A DNA stretch of 64,000 bases from Phlebiopsis flavidoalba (Eukaryota > Basidiomycota > Agaricomycetes > Polyporales > Phanerochaetaceae). The stretch covers positions 1,054,001 through 1,118,000 of the forward strand of contig JAOCPU010000002.1 in assembly GCA_035772785.1 (NCBI GenBank), read 5' to 3'. Made by a program: the position numbers and the translations under genes. Every line of letters begins with the position of its first letter. The first letter of the stretch is position 1. Below are positions 23,701 to 38,590 of the stretch, one piece after another. The notes under the pieces are model-generated. The model saw nothing but the letters and a program-made list of their open reading frames with translations. It did not search any database and was not told the origin of the DNA.

Positions 23701-23997
23701 GACGGTCGTCAATCGGCACCCGCGCGCACTTTACTGCGCGTCCGCTCGTCGAAGGCGGGCTGCTCGATGTCGCTTGCGTGAGATGTCGGCGTCCCAGTCG
23801 TCGCCGAGCTGGAGTTCGGCGCTGTGAAAGGGCGCGTCGTCGTGATAGCTGGCGTCTTGCGAGACGAGGTCCGTTGTCGACTCCATGAGCCCGCTCGCCG
23901 TCCGTCGGCCTCTGGTCATTGGGTACTTTGCGCGCATCGTCGCGCAGCAGCGCGGGTTCTGTGATCTCCCAATCCGCTGCGCCTCATACGCGTGCAC
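20760..23997 (-). CDS. Candidate multi-exon gene, unrecognised, CpG-rich
   Basis: The minus strand shows protein-like blocks separated by plausible introns. The first block, from an ATG at 23997 or 23938, contains TRGRRTASGLMESTTD and DDWDADISRKR. A GTGAGTCTTACC donor follows, closing at TACTTTTCAG (about 23567-23516). Later blocks read LAPSNPFKAIRVTQRRE after a CAACAG acceptor near 22352, and RRFRRDECETARGFFNDAWR near 21880 after an ACAATAG acceptor. The right-hand part is Gln/His/Thr-rich (LLDNLASFCQQDQHF). It may be more than one gene. No domain was recognised, and Arg-rich composition with frame changes keeps confidence low. Confidence 0.35.
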
Positions 23998-24358
23998 GTT
24001 CTAGGTCTTCGCCCTGCCATCCACATTCATCGGTGTGGTCTCATAGTGCGTGACGACGACGGTAGCCTTATAGCACGCTAGACGGCGCAGATCTTTGTCT
24101 GCTCGCCGTGGTCGCTACCGTCGTCGCCGTCGTGCTCTCTGTCCGCGATGCGGACTTGATCGTGCTCGCTGTGCCCCGACGTGGTCGTCGGGCGGGTGTG
24201 CGGGGGGACATGGACATGGTGGTAGGACAGAAAGAGAGCCAAGGACGGCGTCCTTTCGCTTGGGAGGATCGTCGGAGCGCCCGTCAACGGAACGGACGAG
24301 GTGGGCGGTGCTCCGAACTCTGAGCTCGACCCCCACCTCGCCCCGCGCTGCATCCATC

Positions 24359-24382
24359 TCGATATCGATATCGATATCGATC
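24359..24382. repeat. TCGATA hexanucleotide microsatellite
   Basis: About four perfect copies of the 6-bp unit TCGATA stand in tandem. The unit contains overlapping ClaI-like and EcoRV-like palindromes. It lies just upstream of the ATG at 24402. Confidence 0.9.
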
Positions 24383-24401
24383 CATCGTCCCCGCTGCAGC
24401 C

Positions 24402-24706
24402 ATGTTTTTTTCCACGCCACCGCCCGCTCACGACGTGCCCCTGGCTCTTGAACCCAAGAACGCGGCGACTCGTTTCCCATCGCCGCAAATGCCGATGCGG
24501 CCACATACGCACGTACGTAAAACCCACAACTGACGACGCTTTTGCCCAGGGTACTCCGCCGCAGCCCAAAAAGGAGTTCGAGGTGCGTTGGTATGCGCGT
24601 GCGCGAGGTGTTCCCGTGCTGATGGGATGAGAAGATTGGTGGCGAGTTTGCCCTCGGCGAAGGACTCTTTGCTTACGAGCACCACCAAACACCGGGCTAC
24701 GAAGAG
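24402..24706 (+). CDS. N-terminal exons of an unidentified gene at the left edge of copy B
   Basis: From the ATG at 24402 the frame reads MFFSTPPPAHDVPLALEPKN and continues to a GTACGTAA donor at 24513. A short exon (GTPPQPKKEFE) follows from 24550. A third begins after GATGAGAAG at 24635 and reads IGGEFALGEGLFAYEHHQ before a GTGTGT donor at 24707. The third exon has a counterpart in copy A near 2990-3090 (GFALG and EGLFAYKHHQ). The first intron is only 37 nt, which is short for this genome. No family was recognised and the 3' continuation is unclear. Confidence 0.35.
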
Positions 24707-26332
24707 GTGTGTTCTTTATTTATCTATCAACGGTGTTTATCTCATTCACATTGCTTCTAGACGAGTGTAGTAGCTTGGTGCGCACGCCCGTGCACGGCGA
24801 GAAACGTGCCCAGCGACCTGATTCACGGCGAACCGCTCTTCGCGTCTACCCTACAATGTATGTTACAAATAAACTCTACTAATATGACACCACCGTTGAC
24901 ACACCCAGCCTCAGGCTTCCAGGACAGCATCCGTGGGTGTCCCCGCATTTCTGCTCGCCGCGGCACCTTCCGCTAACCTTTCAGCAGGAGTCCGCGCACA
25001 GCGAAGCAGGGCGGGCATCATCGGCCACGGCCACAGCGAGATCGACGTGCGTAGCCCCCTCGTCGCCCGCTCTCGCATCGTCCGTCTGCAATGCGATCCG
25101 CCCAGGCAGCTCGACGGCGCGGCGCGCTCACCTCGATTGACGGCACGGAGAAGAAGATCACGGTGCGCCGTTGTGCTGCGCCGCTGCCCGTGCGCGTGCT
25201 GAGTATGTCGCGGGCAAGACCACCGGTGCTCTCTAGCACACCTTTGCGCGCGTGACGACACACACGACAACGGCGGCCCGCCGTCGTATGTCACAACGTC
25301 GACGATCCTGCGTTTCCTGCGCCCGACAGGAACGCGGCCGCGTGCGTGCGTGCGTGCGGGCCCCGCGCCCGGCGCGCCGGCGGCGATCTGCGGGGGTGCT
25401 GGTGTGCCCCAGCCACGCGCCGCGGATTATTCCAGTGCTCGAGCGCGCAACGACGGGGCGTGCATTAAAATCGATATGAACGCGGGCGGTGCGCGCGTGC
25501 GGGGTGCGAACGCAGCCGGGAACGGGCGTGCGCCGTCGTGCGCCGTCTCAGTGTTTCTTGTGCGCGCGTCCCGGTCTGCGGGGGCTTGTGTACCGCTGCG
25601 CCTTTGACGCGCTGTTTGTTGTGCTCAGTCGATTCGCGGCGCAGCACACAAAAAAACATACAAAGCGCAAGAACTGGTATGTCATTGATAGAGAGGAGGC
25701 GGGGCTATACCCGAATAGGGAGTGTCGCCGGCGGCAGGAGGGCTCGTGAGATCAGATGGGCCGATCTGTAGGAGTGATCGGTTCCTGGGGCGGGTTTTGC
25801 TCCCGTTTGGGTTTTCCCCCAGCCGCGTCGCGTCGCTGGGCGCAGTGCCTGTCGCAGGGCGCGTCGGTTTGCGAACGGGGCACACGTCTGCCTTGCGCGG
25901 GTTTTTCTCCTTTATCTTGTGTGTGCGTGCGTGGCGGCCGGCGACAAGACAATGAACGGCGACAAGGGACCGAGGGGCGCGTCCGGACTCCGGAGAGTGC
26001 GAGTGCAGCCGGGGATGATGAAGAGTGTCCGGGAGACGCCGCGGGTGCGATCATATGTGCAACGAATATCTGCCAGAGGAGAGACACTCTGGCAGACGAG
26101 GACAGACGTCGCTGCTGGACGATCGCTGGAGATTGACGTCGGCCTACCCGACGGCCGTGCTTGCGGACGAGCGAGCCAAGCGGGCCACGCTGTGCGCCAT
26201 GCTTTGACCTAAAAGCCCCCCGAGTGCGGCGGCGATGAGCGAGTTTGTGCTGCCCAGATAACGAGGGCATCAGCTGGCCGGGCGGCCCACGTTGGTGCGT
26301 GTGCTGTGGAGCATTGGCGACTGGACGAGGCG

Positions 26333-26525
26333 GAGGTGTCTGGCGCGCAAGCCCCTTGTCATTGCGCCTCGCGGCCGCTGCGAGAACGGTAGAGGCGACC
26401 GATGAGCACATTGGTGCTGGTCGTTGGCTATATAGGGCCGTCGTCGTTCCCTCGTCCGCTCCACTCTCGACGCAACTGCCCAACCGTAATGTCATATAAG
26501 TATAATTAAGTAGTACATTCAACAC
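26333..26525 (-). repeat. Inverted counterpart of 7045-7245
   Basis: The reverse complement of this piece aligns with copy A at 7045-7245, including the TATATAG box and the ATGTGCTCATCGGTCGCCT string. Sequences immediately outside it (GGAGCATTGG on the left, AGGGGAGGGCTCGG on the right) align directly. Confidence 0.7.
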
Positions 26526-27303
26526 GGGCGCCAGGGGAGGGCTCGGCGACAGATTCATTAAGGACATATTGGAGGGACTTGTCAGAATCTATACGACTAT
26601 CTAGCATGCACGAGTCCGGATAGAGAATAGAAAACGACATGCGGGGAAACGCCGCGCGCGGACGAGAATTCCGTATACCGTTGCTGTGTCACAGAGTGCA
26701 TGGGGTCCGCTAGGGTCGGGGGCTGCGCAATAAACACGCACGATGTGGCGGGGCGCAGACGGAGGAGGCAGCGTTAGGCTGGTGGCAAATAAATATGCAG
26801 GTAGCATACCGGTAGTGGGCAGGTAGCATGGAGGACTAGCTAGTGCAGGAATGGAGGCGAGCGCGCGCGGGATGGCTGAGGTGCCGAGAGTCCTGAGAAG
26901 TCCCCGTGTGACACCACCGCTCAGGTCACCGACCAGCTCGCCGCCATCGATCCGGCCCCACTCCGGCAACGGGCGCAGTTGCCTCGCTGTCGTCCCCGCC
27001 GCCACCCGCCGTTTGCCATTGTCGACAGCACCAAAGGCCAGGCGCAAGCACGCTATGGTCCTCGCCACTGTGAGGAGCGAGGACAAGCTGAATGGGGTGG
27101 AGTGGGAGCTCGGTCCAATTCGTAATGGGAACCGACGTCCGAAAGAACGGGTCGTGGATAAACGCCAGACAGAACCGAGTGCCATTTGGGCGCTCAGCTT
27201 CCGCCGGACTTCACGCCATTGTTGCCGTGGTCCACCGCCCTCCCCTCACTCACCACTTTCTCTGTCTGCTACCACCACCATCTCCGCTGCGCCTGCGTCA
27301 GTC

Positions 27304-29295
27304 ATGCACCGCGCCACCTCCTCCTCGTCTTCCGACGCCCCCTCCTCGTCCTCTAGATCACGACAGTGAGCTCGTCCCCCTCATCGCCTCGTGCCCCCCA
27401 CCTAACCTCACCCCAGACGTATCTCCCGCGAGCAGCTCGAGAAAAGTCTTCAGGTATACAGTCTGCTGCCCCAGGCATCTGTTTGTTCCGTGCTTAGCAT
27501 CATCCCTCGCCAGGTCCTCGGTACGCCCAGCGACCCACTACCGGTCGACCTCCCACCATCACCCCCAGCCTCACGATCGAGCTCTCCCGCACCCTCATCC
27601 AAACGCAAACACGACTACGAGCCGGAGGCGAGCACAAGTACGAGCACAAGCAAGCGGCCGCGGACAAGCAGCGTCTCGGAACCTCGTCGGCAGCAGCCCC
27701 ATCATCGTCGTCACAATCGCACGGGCCGCCACGCGCATCTGCGCTCCGATCCCGCCGTCGGAGGATGGCGAGCTACGTGAAGACCTTTCGGCCCCGCGCG
27801 ACATCGTCATTCCTCAGCAACGTCCCCGTGCGGCGACCGCGGCGCGGCGCACCACCCGCCCTCGCGCGCTGACGGGCCACTTCAACGCGCTCTACGAGCA
27901 CTACTATGCGTCGGCGCGGGCACTCAAGTATTCGGGCACGGCACGCATCTACGCCAACAACCGGCCGTCGTCGACGCAATTCCGTCCGTTGCCCAACCCC
28001 CCACCGCTTCACTCTTCGTATCACAAGTACGCGAACGTGATGGCTCGTCTAGAGCTGCTCGAATCGCTCCTCCACTTCGCGTACTCGTTCTGGGCCAAGG
28101 AGATCGACCGACGGGCAGCGTGGGGCGCAGGACCCGAACACGAAGCCGTTCGTGCGGATGTCGTGGCGGAGTATGGCGCCATTTTTGGACATGTGCAAAA
28201 AGCGGTGGGAGCAGGATGCGACAGACGATCGAGAAAAGGCGTTGGTTGGGCTCATGTAGGTGCTCTCCTCCGTCTGCAGCGGATGTGATCTTTATTGTGC
28301 GGTTTGTGCGAGCAGCTACATGCTAGACGGGTTTAACCAAGGAGGCAGGATCCGGGAGAGCGTCAAGATTATTGATCGCGAGTCGCTCGTCCAGCTGCAA
28401 GACCTCGAGTCGCGCGAACAGGGAAAGAAGGGAGTCGAGGAAGGCGGCGGCAGCAGCTTGCGGCCGACTATCGCGCGGGTTCTCTGCCGACACCGAGGGT
28501 GCCGATGCTCCCATCACCAGCGAGCACAACGGGCAGCGCCAACTCAACGCCCGCTGGCAAACGGGCAGACGAGGCAGAAGGCCAGGCGGCAGACAAGGCA
28601 GCGGCGGTGGCGGCAGCAGCAGCAGCAGCAGCTGCGGCACCGAGCTTTTATATGGGTGGGCGCGAGACGGCGCTGAGGCCAGGACGGGCCGCAGGTGAAG
28701 ATCGAGATGAGTTGGGCAGACGTGCGACTGCGCAAAGTCGCTGGCAGAGTCCGTCCTGCACGGCTGGGGGAGCATGCGGGCGTCGCAGGAGCTGCTGTCG
28801 TTGTGCCAATCCTGGTGAAGCACTATCCGCGCACGTTCGCGCGCGTCATCCACACGACGCTCGGTGCAACGACGAGCACGAGCACGACGAGACGGCCAGA
28901 CATCGAGGACGAAGACGGCGAGCTGTACTGGCCCGGGCAGCTGCTTGTCGGCGGCGTCGGCTGGGTCTGCGCACTCGGCAAAGCGATGATCAAGGAATAC
29001 GGCAAAGAGTTTGGCTACAAGGGCATCGACGGCATCGTCCACAAGAGATCGACGGCGACGCTGCGTTCCCCAACCAAGTCCCTGACCCTACTTGTGCGCC
29101 CCCTCCCGGGCCCATAGCGTGCCCTCGACGCCACCGCCCCGGCGTCCACCACCCCGCGGGCACGCATGTGGTCAGCGGCCGAGCGCACCCTCCGCCGCGC
29201 CGCCGACGCGCCGCGACACCCGTGAATCATCCATTCCCTACGCGGCGCTGGCGACACCCATTACAATACTAGACGCCCCCTCCCGCCCCACCTGA
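27304..29295 (+). CDS. Conserved unidentified fungal protein, copy B
   Basis: Exon 1 (27304-27365), exon 2 (27417-27453) and exon 3 (from 27514) join in frame with clean GTGAGC/CAG and GTATAC/CAG introns. They give a Ser-rich start, then RISREQLEKSLQ, then a Pro/Ser-rich region (LPPSPPASRSSSP) with a KRKHDYEPE basic patch. The core contains NALYEHYYASARALKYSG, a Pro-rich loop, and YHKYANVMARLELLESLL. After a frameshift near 28125 comes DPNTKPFVRMSW and DMCKKRWEQDATDDREKALV. The C-terminal part carries a CAG repeat (28605-28635), VLHGWGSMRASQELLSLP, KHYPRTFARVIHTTLG, DEDGELYWPGQLL and GYKGIDGIVHK. I recall similar proteins in Agaricomycetes but cannot name the family or function. At least two indels interrupt the frame. 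Confidence 0.6.
28605..28640 (+). repeat. CAG trinucleotide repeat
   Basis: A GGCGGCAGCAGCAGC-type run lies inside the copy B gene; depending on frame it encodes poly-Gln, poly-Ser or poly-Ala. Copy A has a similar but longer and more interrupted CAG-rich stretch at 9661-9845, so repeat length differs between copies. Confidence 0.8.
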
Positions 29296-29299
29296 GACG

Positions 29300-32466
<3,167 letters not shown>

Positions 32467-33174
32467 TTTGATGGGAGTGTGTCTTGAGGAAGGAACGGAT
32501 CAAATGGATACCTTGAGCGATACCGGGCGTTAGCGGAGTGCCGATGGAGCTTGGCCCGAGAGCGCTGCAAGAGCGCCCGACCCGTTTGTGGCAAAGCCAT
32601 CTTGAGAATAAAGGTTTGCTCGCGCCGCTGGTAAGGCGGCATTCTCTCCGGAGCCAACTAAACAGGCCACAAATTGGGGAATCCCACGTGTTTCACTGCC
32701 ATTGTCTCTGATTCGCTTTCGTGCTCGTATGCGACCTTTGGAACCACCGTCTCTGCTTGCTTTCAACTTTAAATTTCCACATCATTACTCGAAGTTCCAG
32801 TTGTCTCACCGATCATAGGTCACGACGGTTGCTCTCAACCCAACATCAGACTTTACAGACCTGAGCTCTTGTCGGTCGCGACGTAGCTAAGCGCACACCG
32901 TATGATCTTAGGGTCTCGTTACCTGACGAAATTTCGCCTCTAGCTTTCGATATACTGGGCACCTCTTAGATATACAATCCAGAATATAGGCCAGTCTTTT
33001 CAAAGAGACGGCCGGAGTATGTCCAAACATCCGCGACGTGCACTTCGATTGTACGCTTTCACACAAATCAATGCGCCTTGGCCAAAGTCTCGGCGCCACA
33101 TCCCTATCACGTCTCCAGCAGCAACTCGATCCCTCAGCCAATGGGCACAAGAGCGAGACCTTTGCGTGTCTAGG
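32467..33174. other. Intergenic stretch between RPS5 and BTB gene
   Basis: Upstream of RPS5 on the minus strand there is open sequence to about 32766 that may be 5' leader. Short frames on both strands elsewhere show no family. No gene is supported. Confidence 0.4.
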
Positions 33175-34174
33175 CTAGTCGACACCGCTAAAACCTTGTA
33201 TTAGAAGCCAAGCGAACGGACACGGGTCAGCGAAAGCTCTCACTCTAAAGTCTGTGTTGGAAGTTGCATAAGTGTGGATAGACTCGCGAATGACGCGCTG
33301 TGTCTGTCCGACTTGTCGTACAGGACACGATCGCAGGTGGAGCACCTTGCACTCCAACAGTCTTGAGCTCCACACAATCCGTCATGCCCACGTTGATCGT
33401 GTCTCCAATGGGCGAGGTGTCCATCACCTCCCAGATTTTGGACTTCATTATTCGCCAAGTGTGGTAATTGACAACCGACAGCTAGAGCACCTGACACCGC
33501 AATCTTTAAAGCACGACCCGAACCCATCGGGTGTCGAGACAAAAGGAGGCTCGTTGAGACGTCCGTTTGAGAGCGTCCGCCGACCGCGATGAAGGCGATT
33601 CAACTTGAGAAGGCGAGCGGGAACTCAATTTCTCAAGGAATGTCTCGTACTTCTTTTCGTTGATATCTAGTTGCACAATGTTTGAGCCAGCAAGGCAAGT
33701 TGTACCACGTCGTCCCAGCCATAGCGACAGCCAGGACAAAGAGACGCAAATGGATCGGCGAGTAGTGTGGGTGTAGTGACCATCGCACGGACGATCGATG
33801 GTGGTCCTTGCATATCATACTTCTCAGCCGCAAAGAGAAGTGCCTTCTATGAGGTCGTATGAGTCCAGCCGCGGAATGGCTAACCCACAGACACAGCGCA
33901 AGAGAGCCTCGAGAGTGGCGGCGTCTTCATCGACATAGACTGTGACGGCGGGATCGCGTAGCGGCTGCTCTCTCTGTGGGAGTGTGAACATGGTTCTGAA
34001 CCATCCCGAAGTGGTCTTCAACACGAAGCTGTGGACTCGAAAGAGCACACCATCCTTCGACCCGAGGACGGTGTCTGCGTCTGGGGAGTTGAACAACTCG
34101 TGGAATATGGGGATGGGCTTCGCATCCTCGGGTGTCGCGGTAGGCGCGAGGCCTTCTGCGTCCTCTGACTGCAT
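33175..34174 (-). CDS. BTB/POZ domain protein
   Basis: BTB domains mediate dimerisation or recruitment to cullin-3; in Agaricomycetes they form a large family of mostly uncharacterised proteins. From the ATG at 34174 (MQSEDAEG) the protein shows the signature FNSPDADTVLGSKDGVLFRV, followed by HSFVLKTTSGWFRTMF, which is the first half of a BTB fold. The downstream region reads EKYDMQGPPSIVRAMV, then FASLC-GCRYGWDDVVQLA and LDINEKKYETFLEKLSS, a helical extension often seen in these mushroom proteins. The C-terminal part contains a Cys-pair region (about 33480-33520) followed by HTWRIMKSKIWEVM and CDRVLYDKSD. Several frameshifts split it. Partner and substrate cannot be inferred. Confidence 0.82.
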
Positions 34175-34797
34175 AAGGTCAGCCAGCTGGCCGAAAGCTA
34201 GATGGTGTAAACAAGTTGAGATGTGCAACGCGCATGGAATGCGGGCCACTCGCACAATGGATAGCCATCAGTGACGTCTCGGACAAATCCGACCCGACCC
34301 AATACACTCACCGATCCACGTGAAAGGATATTGCAAGCCATTTGATAGAATGGATTAATGTCTAGGACCACTTAGAGCTACGAGAGTCACATAATTTAAT
34401 GTAAGGCCCTATCCTCCGTGCCCTCTTTGTACTTACACGTCGCAGTCTCAATACTCGGGTCAAGCCCGTACTAACTTGCGTATTATCCGCGCCGAATTTT
34501 AGGCTTTTCCCATCTTCCAATGCGTTAGGGTCGGTGAATATTCTCTACGACTCACGAGGAGCCACACACCTGGGTCATCCATTGACAATCATTGTTCCCC
34601 TGTTGTAAGTATTTTCTGTCAACCGCAACGCGTTGACAAACGCGCCGCGGTAAGTGCTAACAGGCGTCTGTCACGTGGGATGTGGCCGACGCCGATGGTG
34701 GCCATTCCGAAGGCGGAAGTTGAACCAATTAATAAGGCCAAGGTCTGCTCCCTGCCACCACCATCGCCAACTGGTTTCCCCCCTCTCCCACTGTATC
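34175..34797. other. Intergenic stretch, divergent promoters
   Basis: This lies between the divergent BTB and RING genes. There is no gene I can support apart from possible short 5' exons of the BTB gene near 34330. Confidence 0.4.
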
Positions 34798-34805
34798 TAT
34801 ATAAG
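34798..34805 (+). promoter_or_regulatory. TATA box of the RING gene
   Basis: TATATAAG lies 42 nt upstream of the ATG at 34840, a plausible distance for a core promoter in filamentous fungi. Confidence 0.6.
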
Positions 34806-34839
34806 ACCTGGCTCGGTAATTATACCATATCTCGAGGAA

Positions 34840-35952
34840 ATGCCAGCATCGCGTACGACACATGTGCGACATGGCTCGCGTCAACCACAACCTACTGTCC
34901 AAGGCAACATCGCCCCGGATATCATTGTTCTATCCTCGGACGACGATGAACCCGCCCCCCGTAGGCCTCCCGTCAAAAAAGTCCCGAAGCCCAAAGCAAG
35001 GATCCGGCCAGTGCCTGCCGCTCCTCCTCAAACTCGGGACGTTGTGGATATTGCCTCGGACGACGACGTTCCACCGAGTGTATCAAACGAAAAGGAATAT
35101 CACGTGAGAATACAACTGGAAATGGCAAACCAGGTGCGAAATTACCCAGTTCCTACCGTCTTTCAGCAACATTGATGGTGGCAACTCCGCACAGAAAATT
35201 GTTTGAGCTGCACAAATCACTCGCCGCGGCTGAACGACGACTTTTGGATGCTCCGCATGACACAGAGGTGGGTCCGATTGCACGGGCTGCTCTATTTCAC
35301 GCCAAATAGTTATTCATGGCTTCGTGAAGGTACAGCGCCTGGCGACTGAGGCCGAGAGCGCGAAAAACGTCAAAGCAGGTAGAGATCTCCCTCCAATTTC
35401 TATTAGTGTCGGAATCTCACCGATTAATAGCAACTCCTGATGACTCTTGAGGACCAAATATGCTGCGAGATATGCACCCTCAAGATGTGGAGCGCCTATA
35501 CGTAAGTCTATTACCTTTACGTCCCATTTCTCAACTGACAGTATGCCATACAGGCTGGACTGCGGACACACCTTCTGCTTCGACTGCCTGCAAGACTGGT
35601 TTTCCACTATCCTGGCTCAACACATGAATGTACATCCCGACTACAGCCCCAATCCGCCCGGCACAGTACAATACCTACACGCGGTTCGCAGCGGCCTATA
35701 CACGGAGCAGCAACTTCGAATCTTACGAAGGGAGATGCAGGAACGTTACGACAGGATACATCATCCTTCCTATACTTGCCCATCCTGTAGGGTCGTAATC
35801 AAGACGAAGCCCTCCGAAGCCTTCGCCGTCAAAAATGTCGTACGTGCTGTGGCCGCGGCTCAGGGTGAGGCCAGTCCGAGGAGGAGAGGTCCGCACAGCG
35901 CTCGACGGACGACACGTGGGAAGGCTTCTTCCCGACTACCCTGGCGATGTAA
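34840..35952 (+). CDS. RING-finger protein with SUMO-interaction-like motifs, probable E3 ubiquitin ligase
   Basis: The N-terminus (MPASRTTHVRHG) carries two hydrophobic-acidic motifs, DIIVLSSDDDE and VVDIASDDD, that match SUMO-interacting motifs. A basic Pro/Lys-rich linker (VKKVPKPKARIRP) separates them. After introns at about 35134 and 35269 comes a helical stretch (KLFELHKSLAAAERRLLD, VQRLATEAESAKNV). The RING begins CCEICTLKMW, is interrupted by an intron at about 35503, and continues YRLDCGHTFCFDCLQDWF. A long insert of roughly 75 residues precedes the last pair, YTCPSCR. The protein probably ends after a further intron with EGFFPTTLAM at 35952. Known proteins with N-terminal SIMs and a C-terminal RING (Slx8/RNF4 type) ubiquitinate SUMO-modified targets; here that role is inference. 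A TATA box lies upstream. Confidence 0.8.
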
Positions 35953-37413
35953 TGTGATTTCTCACATGATTTTCTCCACCCTGTGTACACCCCCTGGCAT
36001 ATATCTCGGGGCTTATGTTGACCTAGATCTCGCAGATGCTTTGCATCACACTCACAATTGTTTATTACAACACACTCACACACATAATTTATCTTAACTT
36101 GTGCTATCGTTACTTATGTCCGTTCTCTGTTCATTTCGACTTGTTAACAACAGCATGACGACGACATCATTCTCAACAGGGCTGCTTCAACACATATTTC
36201 ACGTATGTTGATTCTCACATTCATCGCAATAGTGCCCGTTCACTAGTCTCACCTTTTGACATTCAGCCTAGGGTTGAGATTTTTAGGCACACGCGCGTTG
36301 TACGATAGATTATTGGCGGAACTTGTGGGAAGATTGTGAGTATAAGGCGTCGTGTTGATGCACAGGCGAATAAAAACCCCAAAACAAAAGTTCTCCGAAC
36401 ACGAGCGCCCTCCCCCCTACTACGCTTTAATCGCTTTGCGGGAGGAAAGGAGCTTTTGGCGTGACCGGTGGACTATATGCCGGCGGAGGAAGCTGGAGTT
36501 CGGACTCGACATGCTCCCATCCGCCTTCGCGGCTTGTTTCAGACTGGACTCCGGACATCTCAGATACGGGTAGACTTGTCAAGCTTGAGGATGCGTTTCC
36601 CTCGTCCAGCTGTTCTCTTGGTCTTGCGATGGCCGCGCCAAATCCACAAGCAGAAGAAGATCGAGATACCCCCCACTGTCATATCATCGAGGTAAGCAGA
36701 CACCTGTTTTTCCGAACGGTAGTTACTTACTAACACCCAATATTTCAGCTGCGAGGATCTTTCGGTCTCCTCTGGTCACGGACGGACATGATTTGACGAG
36801 GCCCAAGTTGAGTCTATGTGCGAATAGCCGTTTAGTTGTATCGGAAGACGGTCCTAGTTGCACACACGCTCACTCATCCTGACAAGAATCAGCAGGGTGC
36901 CCGTGCGGTATCGCCTTTGCGCTGTTAACCGCGTGGATAGATATGAGCAAGAGGATATGTGAAATTTGGGCGATAGCCATGTTCTTTGGTGGGTGAATTG
37001 GATCGCTTGACGAGCTGCACTGAAGTGTTGTGTTCTGCGTACTACACTAGAACATGTTTTATATCCTCCCCCCAACAATGGGCCCCCAGCGTAACATCAT
37101 ACCGGTCTGACGCTGTGGCCTCGGAACGCATGTGACTTAGTTGTGAGGAATTGTCCTGGCCACTCGTATGCTGTACGGTGGCCAAGAGAATTTGGGGTGG
37201 CTGTCAACGCCATCCGGGCGGGTTGTCTGCTGCCGTTGTTGGCGGTCCTAATAACCTTGTCCTCAGTTGTGTGGCCATTCCTAGCAATGGGTTTCATAAC
37301 GGCAAAGCATACGACGGGTTTCTCGTCAAAGGTGAATTGACTCTACCCCCCAAGTTAGAAGCCGACCCCTTGACACACAGGGCACGAGGCCAGTGGCCTC
37401 TGTGGCCCCCAGT
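35953..37413. other. Stretch without a recognised gene
   Basis: At 36352-36790 a plus-strand block with a GTAAGCAG donor at about 36692 and a TTTCAG acceptor at 36748 looks like part of a small gene, but no family was recognised. A hydrophobic plus frame at 37143-37340 (LLPLLAVLITLSSVVWPFLA) could be a membrane segment or chance. Confidence 0.35.
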
Positions 37414-37423
37414 TATATATATA
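37414..37423 (+). promoter_or_regulatory. TATA-like box
   Basis: TATATATATA lies 27 nt upstream of the ATG at 37450, within the range of fungal core promoters though rather close. Confidence 0.45.
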
Positions 37424-37449
37424 CTCGCCCACAGCTACTGAACGATAAC

Positions 37450-38590
37450 ATGGCTATCCGAGGTTCCTTACGCAATTGGGCGTCCCTTACAACACTCGCT
37501 ATTGCGGAACTTGCAATGTCCCATGCCGACCGAGGGTGGTGACGCTGCTCAGGCCAGACGATGCTTTGACCAGTGAGCGATCATACTCAAGAGCTTTAGT
37601 AACACCACTGATTATGTCTATCATTGTCACAGAGCGAGTTTGCATTTATGTTCGCCGGTCCCTACTAGAGCGTGGGTCATTGTGGGCACGACAGGTTTGT
37701 TGTCACCTTCTATGCTAACATTCTAAACTAACGGCATTGTACTCAGTCGGTGTCATTATGGTTCTACTTGTGTTCTTGTGTCTAGCACCCATGCGCAGGG
37801 GCAGGCGACCGGCCATATCACTCTCAGCGGTCCCACCCCACCAGGCTGACGTCGCTCAGGGTTTTATCAGGATCAGTCCTGCTAGGGGCCTGTCAGAAGA
37901 ATTTGGTCAAGAGTTGCAAGTGCTTAGAGCTTTGTGACCTACGTTGTAGTATCCGACACTCAAAGTTTCAGGTTTTGCCGTAATGTTCTCTTACAATCAC
38001 TATGTGCTGACACGCGATGCGGGTAGTACTAGTACTTACTTCATGATGACTGGCGTTGCCAATACATTTTCATGAAACACTTCTAGAAAGTAGCTTTGGG
38101 CCAGCCAGGCTACTGTTGGCGATGCGCTCTCTGTATATGTTTCACGGATGTCAAGGTACTTGATGCTTCAAAGTCGGATGGCAAAGTCGTGATCGGATAC
38201 CGTAGTGGCTAGCTCAAAAGGTCGTGCGCGTGGAATCCGCGTGGCCGCCACGAAGCCTTCGCTAGTCCATTGATCCCGCACACGGTTGGGGACGCGCTAC
38301 CGCGGTCCACGACCCGACCTCAGGCTGGCGGCCCAGCCATCTGGGTGGATTCTTACCCTTTCGAGTTTACTCTTCTCTGGAAGCCTTCACAAGCATCTAC
38401 GCCGTCATTCTACACGTTGAAGGTGGGCCGGTCCGCCCGGGCCGCGAAATCGGAGGATTGGTGGTAGCATCGTACCAGTTACCAATACTTACCCTTGCCA
38501 ATACGACTGTACGAACTGTGTCCCAAAAGATCAGGCTTTTATCGATTCCTTCGATATGTTCATCGTGAGTGAAGATATTCAACCATAAAA
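37450..38590 (+). CDS. Possible secreted protein gene, unrecognised
   Basis: The ATG at 37450 opens with MAIRGSLRNWASLTTLAIAE, a basic start followed by a hydrophobic stretch that resembles a signal peptide ending near SHA. Downstream blocks separated by possible introns include SEFAFMFAGPY after a GTCACAG acceptor (37633) and QGQATGHITLSGPTPP at about 37795. A 65-codon frame at 38270-38467 contains WVDSYPFEFTLLWKPSQ. Order and frames cannot be resolved because of apparent indels. It lies next to a secreted glycoside hydrolase in the same orientation. No enzyme family was recognised. Confidence 0.35.

Noticed and set aside
24080..24692. A 204-codon minus-strand frame
   Set aside because: Its Ile/Asp/Ser repeat comes from the TCGATA microsatellite, and the plus strand offers a better exon series.
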